Notes under the pieces: model-generated
What the model saw: the letters and a program-made list of their open reading frames with translations, nothing else
The model's database searches: none
Told to the model about the DNA's origin: nothing
Assembly (NCBI GenBank): GCA_016169945.1
Contig: JADLSH010000224.1
Coordinates: 62,001-126,000, forward strand
DNA from: Trachythela sp. YZ-2020
Lineage: Eukaryota > Cnidaria > Anthozoa > Malacalcyonacea > Clavulariidae
DNA length: 64,000 bases
Direction: 5' to 3'
Program-made: the position numbers and the translations under genes
In this document: piece after piece, positions 44,061 through 54,927 of the stretch
Numbering within the stretch: the stretch's first letter is position 1
How the letters are laid out: the number at the start of each line of letters is the position of its first letter

Positions 44061-44928
44061 AAAACTATGCGACCAGACATGCATGTTTGCTGATGACACA
44101 CAGATCACGATATCGAGTTGAGATATTAATACTATTATTGAAAACTTAAATGAAGACCTAGAAAATATTTCTACGTGGATGAAAGCGAACAAATTAACAT
44201 TGAACAAAAGCAAAACAGAATATATGATCATTGCCTCAAACAAAAAACTGAATCACACTAACCAAGAACTTTCATTGAAAATAGGCGAAATGTCAATACA
44301 ACGAACAAAGTCTACTAATAAAATCAATTGGCTTAAAGATAGACGAGAGGCTCACCTGGAGTTTGCAAGTAGATTTTATAATTACAAAAGTAACTTCTGG
44401 CCCAAGCATTCTCAGAAGACTAAGAGATATTGTTGATCAAAATACAATAATAATAGTGTACAAATCCTTAATTCAACCTTACTTTGACTATTGCTTCCAG
44501 GTTTGAGGATGTTTGGGCTCAATTTTGTCATGTAAATTACAACGTCTCCAAAATAGAGCTGCTCGCATAATTACTCGTAAATACTATAGTGTATATACGT
44601 TCTAAGGAAATATTAGATTATTTACAATTTGTAAATCTTCATCAACGTAGAATGCAGCAGTTATCAACTACAGTATGATGATAAAGTGAACAATAACTTG
44701 GTCCCTAATTGCCTTCCTAAACTTTTCACTAACGTAAATGAAATCCATGACCATAATACTCGACAATCAAAATATAACTTTTCATTGCCTCTTCCTAAAA
44801 CAAATTCTTTAAAAATCTTTCAAATACAGGAGCTCATTTGCCTGGAATATACTCCCAATTGAGCTCAAAAATTGTGAGAATCTTTCCACATTTAAGAAGA
44901 AAATTGAACATATAGAAGACATAACTTA
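44061..44928 (+). pseudogene. LINE RT fragment, decayed
   Basis: Begins at motif C (HVCFADDTQITIS), then DLENISTWMKANKLTLNKSK, TEYMIIASNKKL, several shifts, an IVYKSLIQPYFDYC-like segment near 44440-44490, LQNRAARIITRKYY near 44550, and the tail NTRQSKYNFSLPLPKTNSLK, NILPIELKNCENLSTFKKKI near 44760-44910. A different LINE family from 30 and 54 kb. Confidence 0.75.
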
Positions 44929-45365
44929 ATTATATGTGTGTTTGTATATATCAGAAACTATATATTTTGTGCAAATTGGTTCTGAATATAGAACTCTAAA
45001 GTCTAACGCGGCAGTGTAATTATATAGTCTAACACGATGAAACATGCACAATTGTAGTTTGAATATATCTCTAAATTGTCGGCTTCTCTAGGTCTGTACT
45101 ACGGTTACAAAGAGCGTAACATTTTGCACAACATAGTCGAATTTCGATGCCATCGTATATGACTATACTTTGCGCAAATTGATTTTGAATATAAAATCTA
45201 AAGCGGCGGTGCAATTCTATAGTCTAATAAGATGTAACATGCACAATTGTAGTTTGAATATATCTCTGAATTGTTGGATTTTCTATAGGTTTGTACTTCT
45301 ATAATGCTCTATAAAGCGTAAAACATTTGCACAACATAATTGAATTTCCCTCATGTTCAAATTTA
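44929..45365. repeat. Two tandem copies of a roughly 200-bp sequence
   Basis: GCACAATTGTAGTTTGAATA and surrounding sequence occur at about 45047 and 45240, with flanking similarity over about 190 bp each (TCTAAAG..GGCGGTG/GGCAGTG, TTGCACAACATA). Diverged. Perhaps the LINE 3' tail region duplicated. Confidence 0.6.
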
Positions 45366-46628
45366 CTCATGTGCAGGACTCTTTTAAGAAGCCCCAGCAA
45401 GTTAACGCTCAATAGAGCGTCTTGTTATATATTATAAGTGCGCTTCTTTCACAAGCGTACAACTGAAGGCATGAACACTGGTGTCTCCCCATTAAACACC
45501 AGAATCTGATGAGACTTAACGCGGCATCATTAGCCATTTTCTGGCCAATTTAAGAAGAAATAGATGCTACAGATGACTAATTTCTATCTAGACAATAGCC
45601 TACGTGTCATCTCCCAAGAATGACCAGAAACGGTAAAACGTCTTCAATATTTCGGTAACACCACAGTAGATTTGTGGTCATACAAATATGGCCACCTTTA
45701 CCTTCATTAACGCATAGCAGATGCACTATCGAATCTGTGTCTTGTATATGTGGCAAGAAAGAACAGAGTTTTGCTGTCAAATCTAGATCTCTTGCCACCA
45801 TTCAGTATTAGGCAAAGTGCATTGAAAGTGGCTGGCCATGGTCAACTCTTTAAATTAAGTTATAATTCCATATAACTTAATTTCCACACAGCCACCTAGC
45901 TGATCAATAATGGACTAATACGATCCGATGAAAAAAGAGTGGTCGAAATCACATTTTTCCACTTTAGGGAATTAAACGTTCTTCGAATTTTCGACCATTT
46001 TCTCAAATGATGGTTGCCTATTTGTGAAACGTTCGGCATTGCCAGTTAAGTCTGGAAACTTCCTGTCTCATTAAAAGGTTCAACCACCAAATTAAGTTGT
46101 TTAATCGCGATTTGAACCTTCTTTAAATTTACCAAGACTTGATAAATAGCCCATGGGTTACACCATTAAATTTTAATTCGAAATTAGAATAATTTCAATA
46201 GGCAGATAATAGCTTTGCACTCAAGTTTTGTTTGCAATAATACAAAAATGGTATCATTTGATAGCTAAAAGATTGATCTGTATTTTTTCAAAAGCCTGCC
46301 TTATATTACACAGTCATGCTGAGTAACCATAACACGTCTAGTATAACATTATACTTGAGATTTAATTGTAAAATCAAACTACCTGAAAATCTGGAAGTTA
46401 GTAACGTTTCGAGACAAAGCGCTTTCGCTTGAAAGTCGAAATTCTTGTTATATTTTTCATGTAGTTTGATCCTACAAACTTCAAGTATATCGATTATCGC
46501 TTCCTAAACTGGAACCACGCATTCAAGATTTTAATACAGCATTGCGAACTCAACTTAGGCTTTCAACGGATTATGAATTAATGAAGCTATATCATTAATG
46601 TACATCAAAAAGAAAACCTTTAGCTTAC
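45366..46628. other. No recognised gene
   Basis: AT-rich. Immediately next to the P-domain exon on its 3' side (intron). The minus frame FFLMYINDIASLI at about 46570-46615 weakly resembles LINE RT motif B/C spacing and is not called. Confidence 0.4.
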
Positions 46629-46945
46629 CACTGCCTGTTCCGTAGGCAGGAAGATCATTCCTAAGAGAAACAGTCCATGTTCCATCTGCCTGTTCACCCC
46701 AAAAGTGCACACTAACTGTTGTCAAATTTTCGTACCGCTTTTTACCAAAATAGGCATCAAGCGCCCGAGGAAACAATACTTGGGACTTTGTTTTTCCTGG
46801 TGAAGTGATATTAGCACCAATTACACCACGTTTAAAGTATACCAAATCAAATCTCGCCACAACATGTTCCAGATAATTGATAATGCCATCACTGCATTGA
46901 GTTTTGTCGACTTTGATGTCAAATGAGATGATTTCATTGTCTTTG
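46629..46945 (-). CDS. Exon of a proprotein convertase P (Homo B) domain
   Basis: An exon between acceptor TTTTCTAAG (ends 46946) and donor GTG|GTAAGC (46628). It encodes SFDIKVDKTQCSDGIINYLE, LEHVVARFDLVYFKRGVIGA, ITSPGKTKSQVLFPRALDAY, VSVHFWGEQADGTWTVSLRN. The LEHV...RG...SPxxTxSxL...HxWGExxxGxW pattern is that of the P domain following the subtilisin-like catalytic domain in furin/kexin-type secretory-pathway proteases. No catalytic exon was found in this window; upstream exons would lie further right on minus. The only clear host-gene exon here, though a processed or fragmentary copy cannot be excluded. Confidence 0.75.
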
Positions 46946-47796
46946 CTTAGAAAATAGAAAAAAAAGAATGAAAATTGAACAACAAGACGCCTGCTCAGCC
47001 GTTCACACTGGCCGCGGGTACCGAAAAACTCAACTTGTATTTTTGGGTGTATATAATAGAGAAGGTATGTGCATGGGGATGCAAGAGAGTTGGTTCCTCT
47101 GATAAATAGTTTGTCGGTATGCAATAAGTTTCAAATCATGCCTTGGTTTATACCAAGAACAAGAAAGTTTATTTGGCCTTCTTTCCAAGGACTTTACCAA
47201 TACTGATACTCAAAGAATATACCAATATTATACGAAACATTTCGGTAATTATCACGCGAGTTTGCTAAATATAAACTGCGTTAATCAACAGTGCGTCGAA
47301 GGGGGAGTGGGGGGGGTTCCTCACAACATAGGAAGATACATATGGACTTTTTATATTAATGCTGGTTACACAAATAACCTATTAACTGGAGACTCACAAC
47401 TAGGCGCATTATAACGTCTGGAAGAGAATTATACTGCGTATATTATCACGTATTACGGGTCTTAAATACAGAGCATCCTGGTTTCTGGTTATCTCTATCA
47501 ATATAATAATTATATTCAATTCAGAAATAAAGGAATTATTGGCATACCAATAAAGATTTTATTGCATCCTGCATCTAGTTTTGTAGATAAGGAGCTATTG
47601 TAATGGGACACATGGGTATTTTCCCCGTAATTAGTAGTCACATGAATGTAATGCGCAGGAAGCGGATAGGAGTGGCGATATAATCTACAGCAGTATGTGC
47701 ATTAGTTCATTCTGCTCTTCAACCTGGTAGCGCAAGGTCAACTCTCTGGCTGAAGTCAATTTATAAGGTATTCATCTTTCTCTGCTATTCTTTATC
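46946..47796. other. Intron or spacer
   Basis: Upstream of the P-domain exon. A polypyrimidine tract sits next to the acceptor. A G-run lies at 47310-47317. Nothing else recognised. Confidence 0.4.
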
Positions 47797-48405
47797 ATGT
47801 CAAGTTGTGTCCCAAGTATTTTAATTCTCGGTCATTCTTTTGTCCGTCGTTTGCGAGATGATTTAGATGCGCACTTTGATACACGTGCTGCTTCTAATTT
47901 TCATCTCCCCGAATCGGGCTATATTTCTTTGTTAGGGACGGGTGGCCGAACCGTCGAAAAGGTCCTTAAATATGATTTGTATTCGGTGCATAAGTATAAG
48001 CCCGATATTGTAATCTTGGAGCTTGGGACTAACGATTTGTCGACCCACGCCCCTGAGGTTGTGGGGTCTAAAATCGACGACCTTGTGCATGTTTTAAGGC
48101 ACACATGCAATGTTCGAGTTGTTGGGGTGTGCCAGGTTATAAACCGCAATGTCCCTTTTGCTCAAGGACCCGACCTTGGCTTTAATGCCAAGGCCGCTAT
48201 TTTGCGGCAATATTTGTCCGTGGTCCTTGCGGGGGAAAATGGAATTTTTGCTTGGGACCATCGGGAATTTTTTCGAACCGATCGTGCATTGCTATCCTCC
48301 GATGGCGTGCATTGTAATGCCCAAGGACAGTACTGTTTGTATCGGAGTTGCGTTTTTATTGACAACGCCCTAATTTTTGAGGGCGTCTATTGTCACACTC
48401 TTTGA
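47797..48405 (+). CDS. SGNH/GDSL-type hydrolase
   Basis: Intact 202-aa ORF from ATG 47797. SGNH blocks: GHSFVRRL with the nucleophile Ser (residues 12-19), Gly in LLGTGGRT, LELGTNDLS with the Asn (about residues 74-82), and SDGVHCN with the catalytic Asp and His near residue 171. Predicted esterase/lipase-like fold, no signal peptide obvious. It lies on the same strand as, and 0.8 kb upstream of, the gag of a tyrosine-recombinase retrotransposon. SGNH hydrolases are known passengers of Ngaro-like and some LINE elements. Whether this one belongs to the element downstream or to a neighbouring copy is not settled. Confidence 0.8.
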   Translation: MSSCVPSILILGHSFVRRLRDDLDAHFDTRAASNFHLPESGYISLLGTGGRTVEKVLKYDLYSVHKYKPDIVILELGTNDLSTHAPEVVGSKIDDLVHVLRHTCNVRVVGVCQVINRNVPFAQGPDLGFNAKAAILRQYLSVVLAGENGIFAWDHREFFRTDRALLSSDGVHCNAQGQYCLYRSCVFIDNALIFEGVYCHTL

Positions 48406-49171
48406 TTATGCAGTATATATCCCCTCTGTACTTGGTGTTGATATATATTATGCTTATATTTGTTATATTATTATGGGCTAGAGCGACATGACTGTTTTCA
48501 GATGCCCACGTTGAGATTTCAATATTGGCTTTTTCCTGCACAGGGCATATTCACGATTATCGTGCTGGTTATATATACGTTTATATAACGTGTTTCTACT
48601 AGTAGTCTGTCTCGTCTTTTGTTAGACTAACGTACATGTATGTCCTCGTACTTGCTTCGTGCCGTGCTGATATTTAATGTTTAGGGTATATATGACTGGC
48701 TGATCCTGTGTTTGGAAAAATGCATGTCTAAGTGGGATAGTGCAATTTATTGTTTTCAGATGCCCACAGTTGAAATCAATATATTGTGGGACGGTGCGGC
48801 ATGTTGTTTTCAGATTGCCCGTTTTTATATTATTTTGCAGCATTTATAATGGATGATCTATTGCGGCTACCTTCGCTGTATGCCATGATTATTCCGCTGC
48901 GTTGTTTGTTTGTTTGTTTGTTTGTTCATGTCTAATGTTCCGTTGTGGATATTGCAGCTATCATAAGGATGATATTTTGCGGCTACCTCCGCTGTATGTC
49001 CTGATTATTCGGCTGCGTTGTGTGTTCATGTTTTCGTGTTCCTGCGTATACATTTATATCCATATAATTATATCACGAATCGCTTCACCGTACGGAAAAC
49101 CCGGCCCAGCTTTGCCTGTCTATGGCCAAACACAATTCTGCCTGTCTGCGTTCTGACATTTTTCTTTTAGA
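48406..49171 (+). other. Leader region with internal repeats
   Basis: Direct repeats: TGTTTTCAGATGCCCAC at 48491 and 48750 (a third, partial, near 48800), and a tandem pair of about 96-bp spacing (TGCGGCTACCTTCGCTGTAT at 48862, TGCGGCTACCTCCGCTGTAT at 48978). Short (TTTG)n at 48905-48925. No ORF. Likely the 5' non-coding region of the YR element. Confidence 0.55.
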
Positions 49172-50334
49172 ATGCCTGCAACTCGCCCAAGTACACGTAT
49201 CCAGCGCCGAGCTCAGGCGGCAGCAGCACCTAGTGCCTCTTCGAGGCGTCGTCGGGCCACAGCAGCGTCTACAACTGCCACCAGTGCAGCCAGGTTCGAT
49301 CCACAGCCTGCCGTGGTTGCTACACCTCCAGCGTCGCAGAACATTACGCCGCCAGACCTCTCGGACGAAGCGATGCAGAGGATTGTCTCGGCGGTTTCAC
49401 AGGCAGTGATGGCGTCGTTTGGGGCAAGTCAACCAACTCTCCCGTCGCCTCCGTCCATGGAACCAGAACGGAGAGAAGTACCTCTAGTTGTAGGGTCAAA
49501 TACTAGTCATAATTTAGCAGATGCTACCACTATGCATGGGCCGGTAGCATCTGCTTTACATACTATAACAGGTGAGACCAACTTTATTAACGTCTCACAG
49601 TCAACAGAGTCGGGCTCCGCAAAATTTTGCTCAATCAGTGTGCCTATCGATGCTAATGTTAGCGCTAAAGTTAAAGCGAAAATATGGGCGCACGAATTTA
49701 TAGATTTTGGTGCTTTACTGAGCTCAGGGGCAGGTGATACTCGGTATCACTTGTCTGTGAGCTCTCAAGCCGGTTCCTCGCTCCCTACTTTATCTTTAGA
49801 ACCGCCACACAAGCCAAAGTCCATTCCAAATATCGAGACATGGACGTCGGCTTTTCAAATTTTCGTTGGCGTCTACACTTCAAAATTTCCATTGGAAGCG
49901 CCAATACTAATGAAATACGGTGAGGTAATGCGGGATTTGGCCGCACGAGGGGCTGATTGGCGTTTTTATGACACGCAATTTCGTCTCTTGCGGCAAAGCA
50001 ACCCAGCCGAACTACCTTGGGGTTATACTCACTAGGAACTTTGGATCCGTGCACAAACTTTCGGTAATGCGCGTTTGAGCAAACCTCAAACAAATATGCG
50101 CACGAATTCAAACAACAGTTCGCCCTCTTCTGTCGCCGGACCCTTTGTTCCTAGGGGGTTTTTCCGCAAGTTCCACCGGGGCGCTGAATGTTCAGGGTGT
50201 AACTACAAACACAACTGCTTTAAATGTGGCGTTCACCCGGCTATTCGTTGTAATTTTCGTGACCAAAAGCTCCCCTCTGGCTCAGCCCCAAGTGTCGACA
50301 AGTCCCGTACTGCCAACACCGGTTCTAATTGACA
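49172..50334 (+). pseudogene. Gag-like protein of a YR retrotransposon
   Basis: ATG 49172 (MPATRPSTRIQRRAQAAAAP), basic and Ala/Ser-rich start, then a globular part (IWAHEFIDFGALLS, ETWTSAFQIFVGVYTSKFPL, DWRFYDTQFRLLRQ). A stop at 50033 interrupts it (GYTH-stop-ELWIRAQ). The same frame resumes and runs to 50332 with a zinc-knuckle-like motif (CSGCNYKHNCFKCGVHPAIR). This layout is typical of DIRS/Ngaro gag. Confidence 0.7.
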
Positions 50335-50645
50335 ATCTTTACCCGTTATTATGTGGATACGATGTTGGATTGGCGTTAAATTTATATAATGGTTTTAAGT
50401 TCGGTTTTTCCCTTCATTTTGAAGGATCTCGTATATCATTTTTTGGTTCTAATCTCGTTTCCGCGCAACAGAATCCTGAGATAGTTAGTGCTAAACTCTC
50501 GAAAGAATTGGCTGTCGATCGCCTAGCTGGGCCTTTCAACAGTCCACCCTTCCCTGATTTTCGCGTTTCCCCCTTGGGGCTGGTACCTAAAAAAGTCGCT
50601 GGGGAATATCGCTTAATTCACCATTTGTCTTTTCCAAGTTACTAG
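50290..50645 (+). pseudogene. RT N-terminus, core deleted
   Basis: The frame gives LAVDRLAGPFNSPPFPDFRV and SPLGLVPKKVAGEYRLIHHL, the first RT block of DIRS/Ngaro polymerases, then stops at 50645 (SFPSY). The next base begins the RNase H sequence. The whole RT palm, including its catalytic Asp pair, is missing, so an internal deletion joined the two. Confidence 0.75.
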
Positions 50646-50959
50646 CGTACTTATGGGGAGATAAGATGCGAAACCAGCGTATCACATTTTTTACGGATAA
50701 TGCGGCATTGGTTGATATTATAAATAAAGCCACTTCACGTGATGTGACTGTTATGATATTTGTCCGCCGACTGGTGCTGACATGTTTGAAATTTAACCTT
50801 TTATTCCGCGCTCGCCATGTTCCGGGTGTCAAAAATGTTTTAGCTGACGCTTTATCTCGATTGCAGGTTTCGAAGTTCAAACAGCTAGCTCCGGTAGGTG
50901 TACAATCGTCACCAACGGTCATACCAGCTCAACTACTCCCGTACAACTGGCCGCTATAA
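50646..50959 (+). pseudogene. RNase H domain remnant of YR retrotransposon
   Basis: WGDKMRNQRITFFTDNAALV (catalytic Asp in FFTDN), DIINKATSRD, RLVLTCLKFNLLFRARHVPG and KNVLADALSRLQ. The end of RNase H directly precedes the recombinase. No methyltransferase domain follows, which points to Ngaro-like rather than DIRS-like elements. Confidence 0.75.
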
Positions 50960-50982
50960 CAACTAAATTAGTTCAATCTAGT

Positions 50983-51906
50983 TTGCAGCCATCGTCGGTC
51001 CCTACATATCGCCGGGCCTGGAAACTATATAGCCAATTTTCAAGTGCAGTTTTTCACTCAGCTTTAGTCCCACTGCCTATATCGCCTGCCAACTTAAGCC
51101 TATTTATTTCGTACATGTTCCAACGCAATTATGCGGCCTCGACGGCCAACACGTACGTTTCTGCACTGGGATATTGTCATCGTCTTGCGGGGGTGAACGA
51201 CCCAACTAAAGTATTTTGGATTGTTGAAATGTTGAAAGGATATGGTAAGCTTGGGTCACGCATTGATACACGCATGCCCATAACTCTTCCTATCCTTCGC
51301 ACCGTCTTACAACAAACTCCAACAATATGTTCGAGCGAGTATCGTGGGTACTTGTTCAAAGCTATGTGCACGACCGCATTTTTTGCCTTTTTACGAGTTG
51401 GGGAAATCACTTGTTGTCCCCGGTCACCGGACGTACTGCAATTGAATCAGGTCGTTCAACTCGTTGATAATGCGGGCAATATCAGCGGTTTAAAAATAAC
51501 ATTTTTGAATTATAAGCATTCCTACAACCAATCTAATGTCTCGCTCACACTTCAACAACGTTCAGACGTATGCCCAGTGCAGAGCTTGCTAGACTATTTT
51601 GTACATCGTGGTTTGGCTGATGGCTCCCTTTTTCAAACTCGTGACGGGCATGCAATTTCACGCAAAATGTTCACAGACCATTTAGCTATTATATTTCGCA
51701 CGTGCGGTCTCGATGCAAACAAGTACAAAGGCCATAGTTTTCGCATCGGCGCGGCTACTTTTGCTGCCGAATGCGGTTTTTCCGATGCCCAGATACGACT
51801 AATGGGTCGTTGGAAATCTGACGTGCTCCTAGCCTGTGACTTACATCAGACACTGCGCCTATACAGGCTGGGCTTTTTGGAGGGATTGATTATGGCTGCC
51901 CGTTGA
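50983..51906 (+). CDS. Tyrosine recombinase of Ngaro-like retrotransposon
   Basis: A 307-aa ORF. N-terminal SAM-like core-binding part (SVPTYRRAWKLYSQF, YAASTANTYVSALGYCHRLA). Catalytic domain: Arg I in FFAFLRVGEIT, HxxR in KGHSFRIGAATFAA, and GRWKSDVLL. The nucleophile position, eight residues after the W of GRW, is Cys (codon 51835-51837, residue 285) instead of Tyr. Full-length but probably inactive. YRs integrate the circular cDNA of such elements without an endonuclease. Together with the RT deletion, this copy is dead. Confidence 0.85.
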   Translation: MQPSSVPTYRRAWKLYSQFSSAVFHSALVPLPISPANLSLFISYMFQRNYAASTANTYVSALGYCHRLAGVNDPTKVFWIVEMLKGYGKLGSRIDTRMPITLPILRTVLQQTPTICSSEYRGYLFKAMCTTAFFAFLRVGEITCCPRSPDVLQLNQVVQLVDNAGNISGLKITFLNYKHSYNQSNVSLTLQQRSDVCPVQSLLDYFVHRGLADGSLFQTRDGHAISRKMFTDHLAIIFRTCGLDANKYKGHSFRIGAATFAAECGFSDAQIRLMGRWKSDVLLACDLHQTLRLYRLGFLEGLIMAAR

Positions 51907-51933
51907 TAAACATTCCGGACTTAGTACAATTTG

Positions 51934-52108
51934 TCAGGTCGACGCAAGGGCAAGACCTGATATTATATAGGAATGTGCGTGTTAAGATACTAGTTTACTA
52001 ATTTGCGTTCTCTGTGAGGCTAACGCATGGGCAAGGCTCACACAAATGTTCGCATTTAGCAGGTTGGCGGTCCCCTGACAGTTTAACGCATGGGCACGAA
52101 CTGTCAGG
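51934..52108 (+). promoter_or_regulatory. Three hairpins with a shared loop, 3' of the recombinase
   Basis: Stem TCAGGTC/GACCTGA (51934-51960), TGTGAG/CTCACA (52013-52042) and CCTGACAGTT/AACTGTCAGG (52074-52108). Loops GACGCAAGGGCAA, TAACGCATGGGCAA and TAACGCATGGGCACG are near identical while stems differ. They could be recombinase sites or RNA elements of the YR retrotransposon; function unknown. Confidence 0.6.
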
Positions 52109-52510
52109 TCTTTGCCTTTATAATGACAGTAATAATCCACGCACTGATTTGCTTTGCAGTTGTTTTTCTTTATAGGTTTTAACTTCACTACACCTGCTGA
52201 TCCCTTGTAACGATTGGATGGGGTTTGCCTCCTTTACCCAAGGAGACTTGTGGCGTATTTATTGACCCACCTTTTCTGTGCGAACTTTTAATAATTAACT
52301 TCGGTTAATAATTTGTTATGTTAATAATTATCTCATTGTTTTCAAACGCGCAAGACGCACATTGCCATAATTATTCCAGTTGCTGTCTGACTTGGTCAAT
52401 TGCGCAACGTTCGCGCACAGAAAACAGAGCTAATCGTTACAAGATATCTTGCAGACCTAGTGTTAAGGAAAGGAAGCGATAAAAAGTATTTAATTATTTT
52501 ATAAGATATA
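52109..52510. other. YR element 3' region and spacer
   Basis: Non-coding. Short AT repeats such as TTAATAATTAACTTCGGTTA near 52288 and GTTAATAATTAT near 52319. The end of the YR element was not located; no split direct repeat of useful length was recognised. Confidence 0.4.
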
Positions 52511-52741
52511 CGCCTGTATTCTAAAAGCTCACTCACACTCACACTCACACTCAAAGAGTGGAGGTTCAATCTGAGCTTCCCTTGAGTGTCAGTGCTATTT
52601 TTGAATAGCTGGATGGTTAGTGCCGTACCATACTACATGAGTACTCACCCTCCAGCTATTCAAAAATAGCACTGACACTCAAGGGAAGCTCAGATTGAAC
52701 CTCCACTCTTTGAGTGTGAGTGAGCTTTTAGAATACAGGCG
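52511..52741. mobile_element. Palindromic MITE with about 95-bp arms
   Basis: Ends CGCCTGTATTCTAAAAGCTC / GAGCTTTTAGAATACAGGCG with nearly perfect arms. A 12-bp CACTCA expansion is present only in the left arm. The central loop is about 35 nt. ATA on both sides may be a 3-bp target duplication. Non-coding; the whole element could fold as one hairpin. Confidence 0.8.
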
Positions 52742-53690
52742 ATAATATATAGAAGGACATTCGTTGTTGTGAACGTTTTCAGATTGAAGATTAAAAAAGT
52801 GAGGAGTATTTTAAGAGAGCACAAAAGATACAGGAATGTTTAACTTATCTCATATTCCCACACCCGAATACCTTTTTAATATAAAAAAAAACAAATTGTG
52901 GGATTATCTCATTAAACTGGCTTAATGAAACAGAAATTAAGACGTTGGCTGCACAGCTTGACAGAAATGCATGTAAAGTAATGCATAGAAAGGCATGGTT
53001 TTGATCATCCACTTTCAACTCTTTGTCTAAATGTCAATTTTGCCCTGAAATAGTATCATTCTTCGGAAAGCTAAAACAGACTTCCAATGTCAATGAATAT
53101 AAACATAAAAAGTTTACTGTTTGATTGCCACATGCAGCAACTGGTTGTACTGCCACATTGATGTATAGCTTACTAACCCTAATGGTTGAGATCCAAGTAC
53201 AATTTCGCATCTTTTCTGTGGTGGCACTGTAGTATTGAAATTTTCAGCATTCTTGATCAGCAGTGAAGCATCGAGAAATCCAAATCCAACTTGGTTACTT
53301 ACTATAATGTGACAAAAGAAGAATTAACAATAGAGAAGAATGTTTTAAAAACTTCTATCATCCACTGTGAATATTCTGCCACAAGCAATTATTATAAATT
53401 ATTATGCTATTACAATGAAAATAGAAAGAGTTGTCAAAAATTAAACAAGACACTTCTGTAAGTTGTAAGGAATGTGTAGACTTGAAATCTAGGTTTTTGG
53501 TCAATCACATCAAACATGTGCTTAAATTTTCCGATTACCACATCATAATACAGGCATATGTATATACTTTGGCGAGTAAGTAATTGACTGGAAATAGCTA
53601 TACGATATGCACAATGAAACCGTGTTTAGGAAATATATTCCCCACCTGTTCTGGGTTCCATAGATAGATTAAATGCTACTTAAGTAATGA
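52742..53690. other. No recognised gene
   Basis: AT-rich spacer before the LINE. No convincing ORF. Confidence 0.4.
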
Positions 53691-53708
53691 AGTTACTTGT
53701 TTCGAGTG

Positions 53709-54927
53709 TAATTTATCATTTCAATTCAATAACAAGAATATAGAAAAACTAAACGAATTGAAGTTTAACCCATTCCAGACAAATAATGATGTGGCATTCA
53801 GCCAACATAACGCAAATATTGATAAATGTTTCAACATTAACGAAATAGACTGCAACTATTATTTACCAGCGGAGTTTTTAGCTAAATCTAAAAAGCATCT
53901 CAATTCATCTAATATATTCTCTATAATGCACCTAAATATAAGAAGTATAAGGAACAAATTTGACACCTTTAAATATTTAACTGAATCATTAACCAAAAAT
54001 ATAAATATAATAGGCTTAACTGAAACATGGCTAAGCAATAATGACTGTGAACAATATTATAGATTAGAAGGATATGACTTTGTAGGAATAAATAGGGAAA
54101 ATAAAAAAGGAGGGGGAGTTGGAATATATATTAAAGAGAAATTAAACCAGAAAAAACGCGAGGACCTAACCACAAATATTGATGATATCATTGAAAGTGT
54201 TTTTATCGAAATATGCACAACCATAGGGAAAAATGTTATTATTGGAGTAATTTACAGACCACCAAATAGCAAAATTGAAATATTTGAAAATGCAATGAAT
54301 GAATTATTGAATAAAATTGATCGAGAAAACAAAATATGTTATCTTATGGGAGATTTCAATATAGACTTACTTCAATCAGATAACTGTGATATTGCTAATA
54401 GGTTTAGTGAGCAACTTTTTACCTCCTCTTTTTACCCAGTTATAACCAAACCAACCAGAATCACTGAACATACTGCTACTCTAATTGATAACATTTTCAC
54501 TAATAATATAGAAAAAATAGACTCAAGTGTAAATGGAATTATTTTCAGTGACATCTCAGACCATCTGCCCATATTGCATGTGTGTGACCTCAATACAACC
54601 CATTTAAATAAATGTAACACAAAAATAATAGATACTAGAGACTTTAGCAATGTAAATATAAATGTTTTCAAGCAAACTGTTAATGAAATATCTTGGCCAA
54701 ATGTTTTTTCTGATAACTCAAATCCGGAACTAAATTTTTCCGAATTCACAGAAACATTCTTAAATGCCTATAATACAAGTTTCCCAATTAGAAAAAAAGT
54801 CATTAAAAACGCTGTTGATAAAAACAAAAGTCCTTGGATGACAAAAAGTGTTTTGAAATCAGTGAGAACAAAAAACAAGCTATATAAGGCTTACTTACTA
54901 AATAATAGTAAGAAAAATCAACATTAA
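53709..54927 (+). pseudogene. LINE ORF2, endonuclease half
   Basis: The open frame starts within CNLSFQFNNKNIEKLNELKF, resembling the end of an N-terminal zinc-finger-like leader of CR1/Jockey ORF2. APE endonuclease blocks: MHLNIRSIRNKFD, INIIGLTETWLS (catalytic Glu), GGGVGIYIKEKL, IGVIYRPPNS, CYLMGDFNIDLL, ATLIDNIFTNNI and SDISDHLPIL (catalytic Asp-His). The frame breaks at 54925 through a 1-nt change in a lysine/tyrosine run. Confidence 0.85.

Noticed and set aside
45500..45540. CTGATGAGACTTAACGCG as a hammerhead start
   Set aside because: No GAAA block or stem I partner downstream.
46500..46620. LINE RT-like FFLMYINDIASLI after the P-domain exon donor
   Set aside because: Too short and lacks the preceding PQGSxLGP block; could be chance in intron sequence.
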